Assembly (NCBI RefSeq): GCF_000938305.1
Contig: NZ_JYMT01000042.1
Coordinates: 803,223 to 867,222, forward strand
Reading direction: 5' to 3'
Origin: Bradyrhizobium sp. LTSP885
Lineage (GTDB): Bacteria; Pseudomonadota; Alphaproteobacteria; Rhizobiales; Xanthobacteraceae
DNA: 64,000 nucleotides
In this document: positions 34,868 through 44,700 of the stretch, in pieces
Position numbering within the stretch: position 1 is the stretch's first letter
Layout of the letters: each line of letters begins with the position of its first letter
Notes under the pieces: generated by a model
The model's input: only the letters and a program-made list of their open reading frames with translations
Told to the model about the DNA's origin: nothing
Database searches by the model: none
Program-made: the position numbers and the translations under genes

Positions 34868-35824
34868 GTGGCAAGATCGCCGCAGAAAACTGGCACCTCC
34901 GCATCCGGGAACGCTGTGACCGCCGACCTCGTCGCGGTGCTGGTCGCCGTCACCGACGGCACGCCGAAGATCATGACCATCGCAGGCGGATCGGCGCTGC
35001 CGAGCGGCCCGTTCGAGTTCGCCCACCGCTCGCTGCAGACCGCCTTGCGGGCCTGGGTCGAGGCACAGACCGGCCACCCGCTCGGCTATGTCGAGCAGTT
35101 GTACACCTTCGCCGACCGCGGCCGGTCCGGCAACGCCAAGACCCCGCACAGCATCTCGATCAGCTATCTCGGTCTCACGCGGGAGGACAGGGTCGGCGAA
35201 GGTTTTGAGGCGCATTGGACCGGCTGGTACGACTATTTCCCCTGGGAGGATCATCGCGCCGGCGCACCGGCGTTCCTCGCCAAAATGCTGGCGCCGAAGC
35301 TGAAGGCGTGGGCGAAATCGGCGCCGTCGCCAGCGCTGCAGCGCGAGCGATGGCAGCGCTGCTCCATCACCTTCGGCCTTGAAGACCGCGACTGGAACGA
35401 GGAACTGGTGCTGCAGCGCTACGAGCTGCTCTACGAGGCGGCGCTGATCCCGGAAGCCGGACGGGAGAATGGCCGCGGGGCATCGATCGTGCCGGGCAAG
35501 CCGATGACCTCCGATCATCGCCGCATTCTCGCCACTGGAATCGCGCGGCTGCGCGCCAAGATCAAATACCGTCCGGTGGTGTTCGAGCTCCTGCCGGCCG
35601 AGTTCACCCTGCTGCAGCTGCAACGCAGTGTTGAGGCGCTTGCAGGCCGGCTGGTCCACAAGCAGAACTTCCGCCGCCTGATCGAGCAGCAGGAACTCGT
35701 TGAAGAAACTGGCGCAATCGCCGCTGATACCGTCGGGCGGCCGGCCAAGCTGTTCCGGTTCCGCCACGCCGTGCTGGCCGAACGAGCCGTCATCGGCACC
35801 AAGCTCCCGCTTTCGCGCACTTGA
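34868..35824 (+). CDS. nadQ: Nudix-related NAD biosynthesis regulator (NrtR/NadQ type)
   Basis: A 318-residue transcription factor. The N-terminal Nudix-like domain (about 20-175) has a degenerate Nudix box (FAHRSLQTALRAWVEAQTG lacks the REUxEE pattern), as in NrtR proteins that bind an NAD-related effector without hydrolysing it. The C-terminal winged helix is typical: FTLLQLQRSVEALAGR, NFRRLIEQQELVEETG and RPAKLFRFR. The start is a GTG with GGGA upstream. It lies directly before nadA-nadB-nadC, with paired palindromes in the 54-bp gap, so it very likely represses de novo NAD synthesis. The name nadQ follows the alphaproteobacterial usage; NrtR-like is the safer family call. Confidence 0.88.
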   Translation: MARSPQKTGTSASGNAVTADLVAVLVAVTDGTPKIMTIAGGSALPSGPFEFAHRSLQTALRAWVEAQTGHPLGYVEQLYTFADRGRSGNAKTPHSISISYLGLTREDRVGEGFEAHWTGWYDYFPWEDHRAGAPAFLAKMLAPKLKAWAKSAPSPALQRERWQRCSITFGLEDRDWNEELVLQRYELLYEAALIPEAGRENGRGASIVPGKPMTSDHRRILATGIARLRAKIKYRPVVFELLPAEFTLLQLQRSVEALAGRLVHKQNFRRLIEQQELVEETGAIAADTVGRPAKLFRFRHAVLAERAVIGTKLPLSRT

Positions 35825-35851
35825 CAGACCTTATGCTCAGGCTAAGTATAA
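35821..35851 (+). promoter_or_regulatory. nadABC promoter overlapped by operator copy 1
   Basis: A -35-like TTGACA (35821-35826) overlaps the nadQ stop codon. A -10-like TAAGTATAA lies at 35843-35851. The latter is inside the first 21-bp palindrome (35831-35851, TTATGCT...AGTATAA), so a bound repressor would block RNA polymerase. Confidence 0.65.
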
Positions 35852-35857
35852 GCCATC

Positions 35858-35878
35858 TTATGCTCAAGGAGAGTATAA
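35858..35878 (+). promoter_or_regulatory. Second NAD-regulator operator, abutting the nadA start codon
   Basis: A second 21-bp palindrome TTATGCTC...GAGTATAA starts 27 bases after the first and ends immediately before the nadA ATG. It contains the ribosome site AAGGAG. The two copies share TTATGCTCA and AGTATAA. The arrangement suggests cooperative binding by two dimers. Confidence 0.75.
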
Positions 35879-36861
<983 letters not shown>

Positions 36862-36865
<4 letters not shown>

Positions 36866-38412
36866 GCACTGATATGTCCGATCTGATCGGCCATCCCGTC
36901 ATCATCGGTGGCGGCGCCGCCGGGCTGATGACCGCACTCGCACTCGCGCCTGAGCCGGTCGTGCTGCTGTCGAAGTCGCCGCTGGGCGCAGAGGCCTCCA
37001 GCATGTGGGCGCAGGGCGGCCTTGCCGCTGCTGTCGGCGCAGACGACGCGCCCACCCTCCATCTCACTGACACGATAGCGGCCGGTGCAGGCCTTTGTGA
37101 TGAGGCCGCCGCAAGCCGGATCGTCCATGGCGCGCCCGGCGCCGTCGAGCGCCTCGCCAAGCTTGGCGTCGCCTTCGACCGCCGGCCCGACGGCGGCTGG
37201 CGCCTCGGGTTGGAGGCCGCGCATGGCCGCAACCGCATCGTGCACGCCACCGGTGACGGCACCGGGCGCGAGATTATGCGCGCGTTGATCGCCGAGGTCC
37301 GGCGCACGCCATCGATCACCCTGCTTGAAGGCGTCGAGGCGCGGAGGCTTCTGGTCGAGGACAACGCAGTCAGGGGCGTGCTGGCGGCGAGCGACCGCGG
37401 CGCGCTGACAATCGTCAGCAACCGCGTCGTGATCGCGACCGGCGGAATCGGTGGACTGTTCGCCGACAGCACCAATCCGGGCGGATGTTTCGGCCAGGGA
37501 CTCGCGCTCGCCGCACATGCCGGCGCAAAACTCTCTGATCTCGAATTCGTCCAGTTTCATCCGACCGCGTTCGACGGGCCATCGCGGCCGATGCCGCTGC
37601 TGACCGAGGCGATCCGCGGCGACGGTGCGACGTTGATCGACGAGACTGGACACCGCTTCATGGCGGATCAGCCTGGCGCCGAGCTCGCCGCCCGCGACAT
37701 CGTTGCGCGCGCGGTGTGGCGCCACCGCGCCGACGGACATCGCACCTTCCTCGATGCGCGCAAGAATCCGGGCGCGGATTTCGCACGGCGCTATCCCGTG
37801 ATCAGCGCGTTCTGCAAGATGGCCGGTATCGATCCCGCTCATGATCCGATCCCGATCCGGCCGGCGGTCCACTATCACATGGGCGGTATCGCCGTGGACG
37901 GCGAAGGACGCAGCACGGTGCAGGGATTGTGGGCCTGCGGCGAAGCGGCGCGCACCGGGCTGCATGGCGCCAACCGGCTGGCGAGCAATTCATTGATGGA
38001 GGCGATCGTCTGCGCGCAATGGGTCGCAGCAAGCGTCGCCGGCACGCGCGCGGGCACGCCGGCGATGCCGCCCGCCGAGACAATTCCGCCGGCTGCCGAT
38101 CCCGCGTATGTGCGTCCGATCCTCGCCCTGGGGCTCGGCGTGTTGCGCGATCGGGACGGGATCGAACGTACGATCCGCGGGCTCTATCCGCTCGCGCGCG
38201 GCCAGGGTGCGACATCCGATGCGGCATTGGTCGGCCTGATGATCGCCGTTGCCGCAGTCAGGCGCGAGGAAAGCCGCGGCGGCCATTTCCGCACCGATTT
38301 CCCGGACACCGCTCCGTCGGCCGTGCCGTCATCCTTCACCCGCACCGACGCGCTCGCTGCCGCGCGCGACATCGTCGAATCCGCGCCATCCGTCAGGAGT
38401 GCCAAATCATGA
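36862..38412 (+). CDS. nadB: L-aspartate oxidase
   Basis: FAD enzyme that oxidises L-aspartate to iminoaspartate for NadA. The product is 516 residues from ATG 36862. The FAD-binding start is PVIIGGGAAGLMTALAL; other motifs are EASSMWAQGGLAAAVGADD, QFHPTAF and the catalytic region HYHMGGIAVDGEGRST with LHGANRLASNSLMEA. Both ends overlap the neighbouring nad genes by four bases. Confidence 0.97.
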
Positions 38413-39260
38413 CCCTCAATCCCCTGCTGCCGCTAATCTATGAGCCGATCGTGCAGACTGCGCTCCGCGAGGATCTCGGCCGCGCCGGTGATATCACCGC
38501 CGACGCGATCGTGCCTGCCAACCAGCAGGCCCGCTTGGTGATGCGGGCGCGTCAGCCCGGCATTGTCGCCGGGCTCGACGTCGCGTGCTCTGCCTTTCAG
38601 ATGGTGTCGCCGGCAATCGAGCTTCGCGCCGAACGCCCCGACGGCAGCGCGGTCGAGCCCGACCAGGTCATCGCGATCATCGATGGCCCGGCGCGCAGCC
38701 TGCTGACCGCGGAGCGCACCGCGCTCAATTTTCTCTGCCATCTCAGCGGCGTCGCGACGGCGACCGCGACCCTCGTCAAGGCCGTCAAAGGTACGCGCGC
38801 GCAGATCGTCTGCACCCGCAAGACCATACCGGGATTGCGCGCGCTCGAAAAGTATGCGGTTCGCGCCGGCGGCGGCGGCAATCACCGCTTCGGGCTCGAC
38901 GATGCGGTGCTGATCAAGGACAACCACATCGCACTCGCCGGCGGCATCCGCACGGCGGTCGAGCGGGCCAAGGCGAACACCGGCCATCTTGTGAAGATCG
39001 AGGTCGAGGTCGATACATTGTCGCAGCTCGAAGAGGTGCTGACGCTTGGCGTCGACGCCGTCCTGCTCGACAATATGACGACCGAGCAGCTCACGCAGGC
39101 GGTCGAGATGGCGCGCGGCAAGGCGATCACCGAGGCCTCCGGCCGGATCACCGCAGCGACCGCGGCAGCGATTGCTGCGACCGGCGTCGACCTGATCTCG
39201 GTCGGCTGGGTGACGCACAGCTCGGCCGCGCTCGATATCGGGCTGGATTACCTGTCGTAG
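38409..39260 (+). CDS. nadC: Nicotinate-nucleotide pyrophosphorylase (carboxylating)
   Basis: Converts quinolinate and PRPP into nicotinate mononucleotide. The product is 283 residues from ATG 38409. Motifs include LREDLGRAGDITADAI, ERTALNFLCHLSGVAT, CTRKTIPGLRALEKYAVRAGGG and the helical end DLISVGWVTHSS. A longer frame runs through nadB in another phase but is not family-like. Last gene of the nad operon; ctaA is convergent four bases away. Confidence 0.97.
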   Translation: MTLNPLLPLIYEPIVQTALREDLGRAGDITADAIVPANQQARLVMRARQPGIVAGLDVACSAFQMVSPAIELRAERPDGSAVEPDQVIAIIDGPARSLLTAERTALNFLCHLSGVATATATLVKAVKGTRAQIVCTRKTIPGLRALEKYAVRAGGGGNHRFGLDDAVLIKDNHIALAGGIRTAVERAKANTGHLVKIEVEVDTLSQLEEVLTLGVDAVLLDNMTTEQLTQAVEMARGKAITEASGRITAATAAAIAATGVDLISVGWVTHSSAALDIGLDYLS

Positions 39261-39264
39261 CGGA

Positions 39265-40350
39265 TCAGCCGGGCTGGCCGACGGGAACGAGCTTCGGCTG
39301 TTCCCGCTCGGTCCGGCGCGCACCGAGCCGCTCCACCTGCAGCACCGCGAACGTCAGCACGACGATGGCCACCGCCTGGTGCGTCAACGCCAGATCGATC
39401 GGCACCTGATGCAGCAGCGTCAGGATGCCGAGCGTCGCCTGCACCGTGATGGCGGCGACCAGCCACCAGGCGCCCGCGATCACGCCGCCTCCTGCGCGCG
39501 ACCGGACAGCGTCGATGGCATGCGCGATTGCGAGCGCGAACAGCAGATAGGCGGTCATGCGATGCTCGAACTGGACGGTCAGCGTGTTGTCAAACAGATT
39601 GCGCCACCACGGCGTCTCGAACCAGAGACGGTCGGCCGACGGAACCAACGCGCCGTCGATTTCGGGCCAGGTATTGTAGACCCTGCCCGCACGCAGGCCT
39701 GCGACCAGCGCGCCGAAATAGAGCTGCACGAAGGTGAGCACGAGCAGCACGGCGCTGGTGATCCTCAACCTGATAGAAGCGATCGCGGGCGCGCGCTCCG
39801 TCAGCCGGCGCAGCGTCCAGACGATGGCGGCGAAGATCAGCAGCGCCAGCACCAGATGGGTCGCGAGCCGATACTGCGACACCTCGACGCGCTGCGACAG
39901 GCCTGATGCGACCATCCACCAGCCGACGGCGCCCTGCAGCGCGCCGAGCCCGAAGATCAGCCACAGCCGCCGCTTCAATTCGCCCCTCACCGCGCCACGC
40001 CACAGGAAATACAGGAACGGCAGCAGATAGGCGGCGCCAATCACCCGGCCGAGCAGCCGGTGGCTCCACTCCCACCAGAAGATCGTCTTGAACTCCGGAA
40101 GCGTCATCCCGGCGTTGAGCTCGCGATATTGCGGAATGGTCTTGTAGCCCTCGAACGCCTGCGTCCATTGCGCGTCCGTCAGCGGCGGCAGCGAGCCGCT
40201 GACCGGCTTCCATTCGACGATCGAGAGGCCCGACTCGGTCAGCCGCGTGGCGCCGCCGACCAGCACCATCAACGCGATCAGCGCCGCGACCGAGAACAGC
40301 CATATCCTGACGGCGCGGAGCTGCGGTGGCTTTGCGGACATACCGGCCAT
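39265..40350 (-). CDS. ctaA: Heme A synthase (COX15/CtaA type 2)
   Basis: An inner-membrane enzyme that oxidises heme O to heme A for aa3-type cytochrome oxidase. About 361 residues with eight transmembrane helices. Heme-ligand and family motifs include LMVLVGGATRLTESGLSIVEW, WWEWSHRLLGRVIG, QYRLATHLVLA, FEHRMTAYLLF and LTHQAVAIVVL, supplying the expected histidines. The start is ATG 40350 with CAGGG upstream; ATG 40341 is also possible. Confidence 0.95.
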   Translation of the reverse strand: MAGMSAKPPQLRAVRIWLFSVAALIALMVLVGGATRLTESGLSIVEWKPVSGSLPPLTDAQWTQAFEGYKTIPQYRELNAGMTLPEFKTIFWWEWSHRLLGRVIGAAYLLPFLYFLWRGAVRGELKRRLWLIFGLGALQGAVGWWMVASGLSQRVEVSQYRLATHLVLALLIFAAIVWTLRRLTERAPAIASIRLRITSAVLLVLTFVQLYFGALVAGLRAGRVYNTWPEIDGALVPSADRLWFETPWWRNLFDNTLTVQFEHRMTAYLLFALAIAHAIDAVRSRAGGGVIAGAWWLVAAITVQATLGILTLLHQVPIDLALTHQAVAIVVLTFAVLQVERLGARRTEREQPKLVPVGQPG

Positions 40351-40443
40351 TTCGCCCTGACTTGATTGGATTTTCGGGACCCTTATAGTCCGCCGCGCCG
40401 ACCGCGCAAGCACCACCGAGATCACGAGTTACACACATCCGCC

Positions 40444-40659
40444 ATGACCATACGTACCCGCAAACTGCTCGGAACCATCGCCCTCCTCATCCTGGTCGTG
40501 GTGTGGTCGCTGTTCGGCATGACGATTGCGCAGACGCCATGGCTCGCCAATTCTGGACTGCTGCAGGCGATCTTCTACGTTGTCGCCGGGCTCGGCTGGG
40601 TACTGCCGGCAATGCCGATCATATCCTGGATGTTGCGGCCCGACCGCGCCCCAAACTGA
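40444..40659 (+). CDS. DUF2842 family small membrane protein
   Basis: A 71-residue protein with two transmembrane helices, beginning MTIRTRKLLGTIALLILVVVWSLFGM and ending in the conserved-looking AGLGWVLPAMPIISWMLRPD. This matches the DUF2842 family of alphaproteobacteria. It is divergent from ctaA. Function unknown; the location suggests an envelope or respiratory link, which is inference only. Confidence 0.8.
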   Translation: MTIRTRKLLGTIALLILVVVWSLFGMTIAQTPWLANSGLLQAIFYVVAGLGWVLPAMPIISWMLRPDRAPN

Positions 40660-40668
40660 TCGCCGCCG

Positions 40669-41871
40669 TCACCCGCGCGTACCGCGCACCCGCGACTCGA
40701 AAAGCGAGGTCAAGAGCGCCGCGCGGTTGGGTCGGCCGATCAGAACGACGCCGTCGCCCTCGTTGATGATGGTGGTGTCCGGCGGCGCGGTAAACACGTC
40801 GCCGTCGGGGCGGTTGATCTGGACGATGAAGAACGCGCCCTTGGCCTGGCGCTCCAGCGCCGCAACCGTCATCCGCACCGCGGCACTCTGCGGCGCGGCG
40901 GTGACCATTTCCAGCTCGATGCCGAAATTGTGCAGCGTGCGCTGAAAGCCCTGCGAACGCTCCAGCCCCTCGATGAAGCGCGCCGATTCCTCGTGCAGGA
41001 TCACCTCGGCAATGCGCTCCGCGCCGATCTGGGTCGGCAACACCACCTTGTCGGCGCCGGCCTGCAGCAGTTTGCTCTCGGTGGAGGCGCGTTCGCCGCG
41101 TGCCACGATTGACAGGTTCTGGTTGAGTGCCCGCGCGCTCAGCGTGATGAAGACGTTGACCGCGTCGTTGGAGAGCACGGTGGCGAGCGCCGCGGCCCGC
41201 ATCACGCCGGCGGCCTGCAGCACCGTCTCGGACGAGGCGTCACCGTGGATGCAGAGGTAGCCCTGCGCACGGGCCTCCGCCGCGCGCGCCTCGCCCTCCT
41301 CGATCAGCACGAAGCCGGCGCTGGAGGCCCGCAGCGAGCGCGCCAGTACGGCACCGAGCCGCCCGAAACCGCAGACGATGACGTGGTCCTTGAGGTCGTC
41401 GATTTGCGAGTTCATGCGCTTCAGACCTATGGTTCGGTTGATCTGGCTTTGGGTGATCAGTTGCACCAGCGCGCCGGTGAGGAAGATGATCCCGGTGCAG
41501 CCGAACACGATCAGGCCGATGGTGATGACGTTGAGCGCCGGCGTGTTGATCGGCCGCACTTCGTTGTAACCGACGGTGTAGACGGTCACGACCACCATGT
41601 AGATGGCGTCGCGAAAGCTCCAGCCAACGCGCATGTAGGCGCCGGTGGCGATCGCCATCACCAGAAGCGTGTAGGCGATGACCGCGATGATGTTGCGCAC
41701 CGGCGAGTCGAATAGCCCGGCCATGCGTGGGTTGTGCACGCGGCGGATCTGGCGCGGCCTCGGCCGGGCCGCGCGGCTCGCACGATCCGGGCCGGGGCTG
41801 GCCGGGTGGTGGAACGACGCCACGCGCGGGACGGCGTCCGAACCCGTCGTCGGCCGGCCCTCCTCGGTCAT
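40669..41871 (-). CDS. Two-helix potassium channel with TrkA-N (RCK) domain
   Basis: A 399-residue ion-channel protein. The N-terminal 60 residues are charged and low-complexity. Two transmembrane helices flank a pore loop with the filter-like sequence TVYTVGYNEV. The C-terminal RCK domain begins HVIVCGFGRLGAVLARSL, the nucleotide-binding glycine motif, followed by a TrkA-C-like segment (INRPDGDVFTAPPDTTIINEGDGVVLIG). Gating by a nucleotide or ion is expected from the family. The start is ATG 41871. Confidence 0.92.
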   Translation of the reverse strand: MTEEGRPTTGSDAVPRVASFHHPASPGPDRASRAARPRPRQIRRVHNPRMAGLFDSPVRNIIAVIAYTLLVMAIATGAYMRVGWSFRDAIYMVVVTVYTVGYNEVRPINTPALNVITIGLIVFGCTGIIFLTGALVQLITQSQINRTIGLKRMNSQIDDLKDHVIVCGFGRLGAVLARSLRASSAGFVLIEEGEARAAEARAQGYLCIHGDASSETVLQAAGVMRAAALATVLSNDAVNVFITLSARALNQNLSIVARGERASTESKLLQAGADKVVLPTQIGAERIAEVILHEESARFIEGLERSQGFQRTLHNFGIELEMVTAAPQSAAVRMTVAALERQAKGAFFIVQINRPDGDVFTAPPDTTIINEGDGVVLIGRPNRAALLTSLFESRVRGTRG

Positions 41872-41981
41872 TGCACTTCCGCCCCGTTCCGCCCCATGGC
41901 GAAAACGATGCACAAAATGTGCCCAGCTATTTTTTTTATATGTTGGCTGGTCGAGAATAGCACCGCACGATAGATCGGGAC

Positions 41982-43100
41982 TCAGTCCCGCGCAGTGCGC
42001 GTCGGCTGCACCGGCGCGAACATGACGCCCGACAGCAGCACCCGCATCATCCGCAACGAGCGCACCCGCCCGTCCCAGGAAATGCGCGGCAACGCGTAAA
42101 GATTGGTGCGTCCCTGCGCCTCGACGATTCCAGGCAACGACGACACGGCACTGGCAAAGCCGGCCTCCTCCGCCATCACCACGTGTTGGCGACGAAACGA
42201 CTCACGGTCGCCGAAGGGAAAGGCGAAATGCCTGACGTCGCGCCGGAACGCAGTCTCCGCCACCGCCTTCCCCATCGCCATTTCGCGCCGCGCGTCTGAC
42301 TCCCTGAGGTTCGACAGCGCCGGATAGTTCACGGTGGCGCAGCCGAACGTCACCTTCGGATCCGCGGCCAGCTTCGCCAGATCCTCCCAATCCAGCGACA
42401 TCCCGCGCGACAATTGCGCGAGGTCGACCGAATAGCGTTTGGCGAGATCGTTGATCGCAAACGACAGGTCCGGCGGCGCCAGCTTGCGCATCCAGCTAAA
42501 CAGAACGTCGAACAGCTCGTATTTGTCGGACGCCTTCGGGACCAGAAAGTGCTGCTCCCTGCCCTCGATCATCAGGCTGATGCGGGCCTCCCGTGCGATG
42601 ACGTCCTTGAGCGCCAGCCACCAGGCCTCACCGACGCCGTCGGGAAAGGCGGTCGGCAGGTACAGAGTGAAGGGAACGCCGTGCCCGGCCAGCACGGGAT
42701 AGGCATGTCTGATGAAATCCTTGGTGCCGCCATCGAAAGTCAGGCAGGCAAAGCGCCGCCGCTCGGGCAACGTCACGGCGCGCCGACACGCCTCGTCGAT
42801 CCCGACGATGTCGTAGTTCCAGCGCTTCAGCGCGTGGATCGTGCGATGGAGGAATTCTGGCGTGATCTCCCGGGACTTGAGCGGCTGGAACCGGGCGGTC
42901 CTGGCTGGCCGGACCCGTTCGAAGCGCAGGATCACCCCGGCGCCGCCGGCCTCGCGCTCCCTCAGCCGGAAGGCCCCGCTGAAATAGGCGAGCTCCATCT
43001 GCGCCCGCCGCAAAAGCCCATTTTCCGACGCCAAGGTCCCGCCCCCGTCCGGCGGCTCCCGCGCGCCGGCCGCCGTATTGTTATTACTCTTTGTTGACAT
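41982..43100 (-). CDS. Polysaccharide deacetylase-like (CE4) protein lacking the metal triad
   Basis: A 372-residue protein with a NodB-type fold (about 75-345): RRFACLTFDGGTKDF, HAYPVLAGHGVPFTLYLPTAF, VTFGCATVNYPALSNL and HFAFPFGDRESF mark the four CE4 motifs. In motif 1 the usual Asp-Asp is Asp-Gly, and in motif 2 the usual His-x3-His is Ala-x3-Tyr. All three zinc ligands are therefore missing. It probably does not deacetylate by the standard route and may bind polysaccharide instead. The start is ATG 43100 with AGGGAA upstream. Divergent from the FemAB/CelD-like gene. Confidence 0.85.
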   Translation of the reverse strand: MSTKSNNNTAAGAREPPDGGGTLASENGLLRRAQMELAYFSGAFRLREREAGGAGVILRFERVRPARTARFQPLKSREITPEFLHRTIHALKRWNYDIVGIDEACRRAVTLPERRRFACLTFDGGTKDFIRHAYPVLAGHGVPFTLYLPTAFPDGVGEAWWLALKDVIAREARISLMIEGREQHFLVPKASDKYELFDVLFSWMRKLAPPDLSFAINDLAKRYSVDLAQLSRGMSLDWEDLAKLAADPKVTFGCATVNYPALSNLRESDARREMAMGKAVAETAFRRDVRHFAFPFGDRESFRRQHVVMAEEAGFASAVSSLPGIVEAQGRTNLYALPRISWDGRVRSLRMMRVLLSGVMFAPVQPTRTARD

Positions 43101-43173
43101 TTCCCTGCGAAGGTCCCGCCCCAGAACTGTAAATAAATACCTGCCAAGAACGGGTTTAAGAACGGGTTCCGGG

Positions 43174-44367
43174 ATGACGATGGCTGCTGCGGTCGAGGGC
43201 CAGAGGACGGATTCACGGGCGTGGTCGACAGCAAGCCGCATCGCCGGCGTCGACGTTTTCCATGATCTCACTGCTGCTGAGCCGATCTGGCGCGACTTCG
43301 AGACGTCGCGGCAATCCTTCACTCCCTATCAGCGCTTTGACTTCCTCGCCGCCTGGCAACGGCAGGTCGGCGAGCGCGAGGGCCTGCGCCCGTTCGTCGT
43401 CGTCGCCCATGACGCCGAACGCCGGCCGCTGATGCTGCTGCCGCTCGCCATCGAACGGCGCCTGGGCGCGCGGTGCGCGAGTTTCATGGGCGGCAAGCAT
43501 GCGACCTTCAACATGCCGTTGTGCGACAAGGACTTCGCCGCCAACGCGACCGAAGCTGATATGACCGCGCTGATCACTTCGATCGCGGAGCGATCCCGCG
43601 TCGATGCACTGGCGCTGCATCAGCAACCGCTGCGCTGGCAGGACCTGCCGAACCCGCTGGCGCTGCTGCCGCACCAGCCCTCCGTCAACGATTGCCCGCT
43701 GCTCGTGATGGAAGCGGGTGCGGCGCCCACGGCGCTGATCAGCAATTCGTTCCGCAGCCGGCTGAAGGGCAAGGCACGCAAGCTGCAGGCGCTGCCCGGC
43801 TACCGCTATCACATTGCAACCGAGAGCGCCGATATCAGCCGCCTGCTCGACTGGTTCTTCCGTGTCAAGCCACTGCGGATGGCCGAGCAGAAGCTGCCGG
43901 ACGTGTTCGCCGAGCCCGGCATCGAGCAATTCATTCGCGCCGCCTGCCTGACGCCGCTCGCTGACGGCGATCGCCATGCGATCGACATCCATGCGCTGGA
44001 ATGCGACGATGAGGTGATCGCGATCTTCGCCGGTGTCGCTGACGGTCATCGGTTCTCGATGATGTTCAACACCTACACGATGTCGGCCAATTCGAAATTC
44101 AGCCCGGGCCTGATCCTGATGCGCGACATGATCGATCGCCATGCCGGCGAGGATTACCGCGGCTTCGACCTCGGCATCGGCTCGGACGAGTACAAGCGGC
44201 TGTTCTGCAAGGATGACGAAGCGATCTTCGACAGCTTCATTCCGCTCAGCCTGCGCGGAAAACTGGCGGCGGGCGCGCTGTCGGGCTTCAATCGCGCCAA
44301 GCGCTCGGTCAAGCACAACGCGGCCCTGCTCGAGATCGCGCAGAACCTGCGCAGCATGTTCCGCTGA
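43174..44367 (+). CDS. GNAT-fold acyltransferase, FemAB/CelD (BcsL)-like
   Basis: A 397-residue protein of the GNAT superfamily often found in cellulose and exopolysaccharide loci. The core from SNSFRSRLKGKARKLQALPGYRY through GEDYRGFDLGIGSDEYKRLFC resembles the FemAB/CelD acyl-transfer domain. It probably acylates a carbohydrate or lipid intermediate in the cytosol. The start is ATG 43174 (MTMAAAVEG). It shares a 73-bp divergent gap with the deacetylase-like gene, so both may serve the same surface polymer. Confidence 0.85.
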   Translation: MTMAAAVEGQRTDSRAWSTASRIAGVDVFHDLTAAEPIWRDFETSRQSFTPYQRFDFLAAWQRQVGEREGLRPFVVVAHDAERRPLMLLPLAIERRLGARCASFMGGKHATFNMPLCDKDFAANATEADMTALITSIAERSRVDALALHQQPLRWQDLPNPLALLPHQPSVNDCPLLVMEAGAAPTALISNSFRSRLKGKARKLQALPGYRYHIATESADISRLLDWFFRVKPLRMAEQKLPDVFAEPGIEQFIRAACLTPLADGDRHAIDIHALECDDEVIAIFAGVADGHRFSMMFNTYTMSANSKFSPGLILMRDMIDRHAGEDYRGFDLGIGSDEYKRLFCKDDEAIFDSFIPLSLRGKLAAGALSGFNRAKRSVKHNAALLEIAQNLRSMFR

Positions 44368-44700
44368 AGCTTGGCATTTCGGCTCACGCGACGATCTGCC
44401 GAACGCCCTCATTGAGCGTTGAGCCTTAGGACGAGCCGATCGACGTCGATCGGCCGTTCGGCACGCCTTGGGCTGGGCAGTTTGACAGACATGGCCACGG
44501 CTTTTCGCCATCCTGCCCCGCCAGGTTCCAACATTCATGCCGCGCTGCATCATGACGGTTGCACCGTGGCTGCGTTCCCAACTGCCATTGATCGCACGCC
44601 TGTCGACTACCCACCGAGGAACGCGTAGCTTGCAAGCACAAGCAAAATGCGGCCGCAGCCTCACCGCGAGCCAAACCAAAAACTCAAGGGGATGGGAACG
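44368..44700. other. Intergenic region with a 20-bp palindrome
   Basis: About 330 bases between the GNAT and MFS genes. It contains a perfect palindrome at 44435-44454 (separate entry) and the MFS ribosome site (AAGGGGATGGGAA). No gene is supported. Confidence 0.5.
44435..44454. promoter_or_regulatory. Perfect 20-bp palindrome
   Basis: GCCGATCGAC is followed directly by its inverse complement GTCGATCGGC. No T-run follows on either strand, so a terminator is unlikely. It is 247 bp before the MFS start and may be an operator in the MFS promoter region. Confidence 0.5.
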
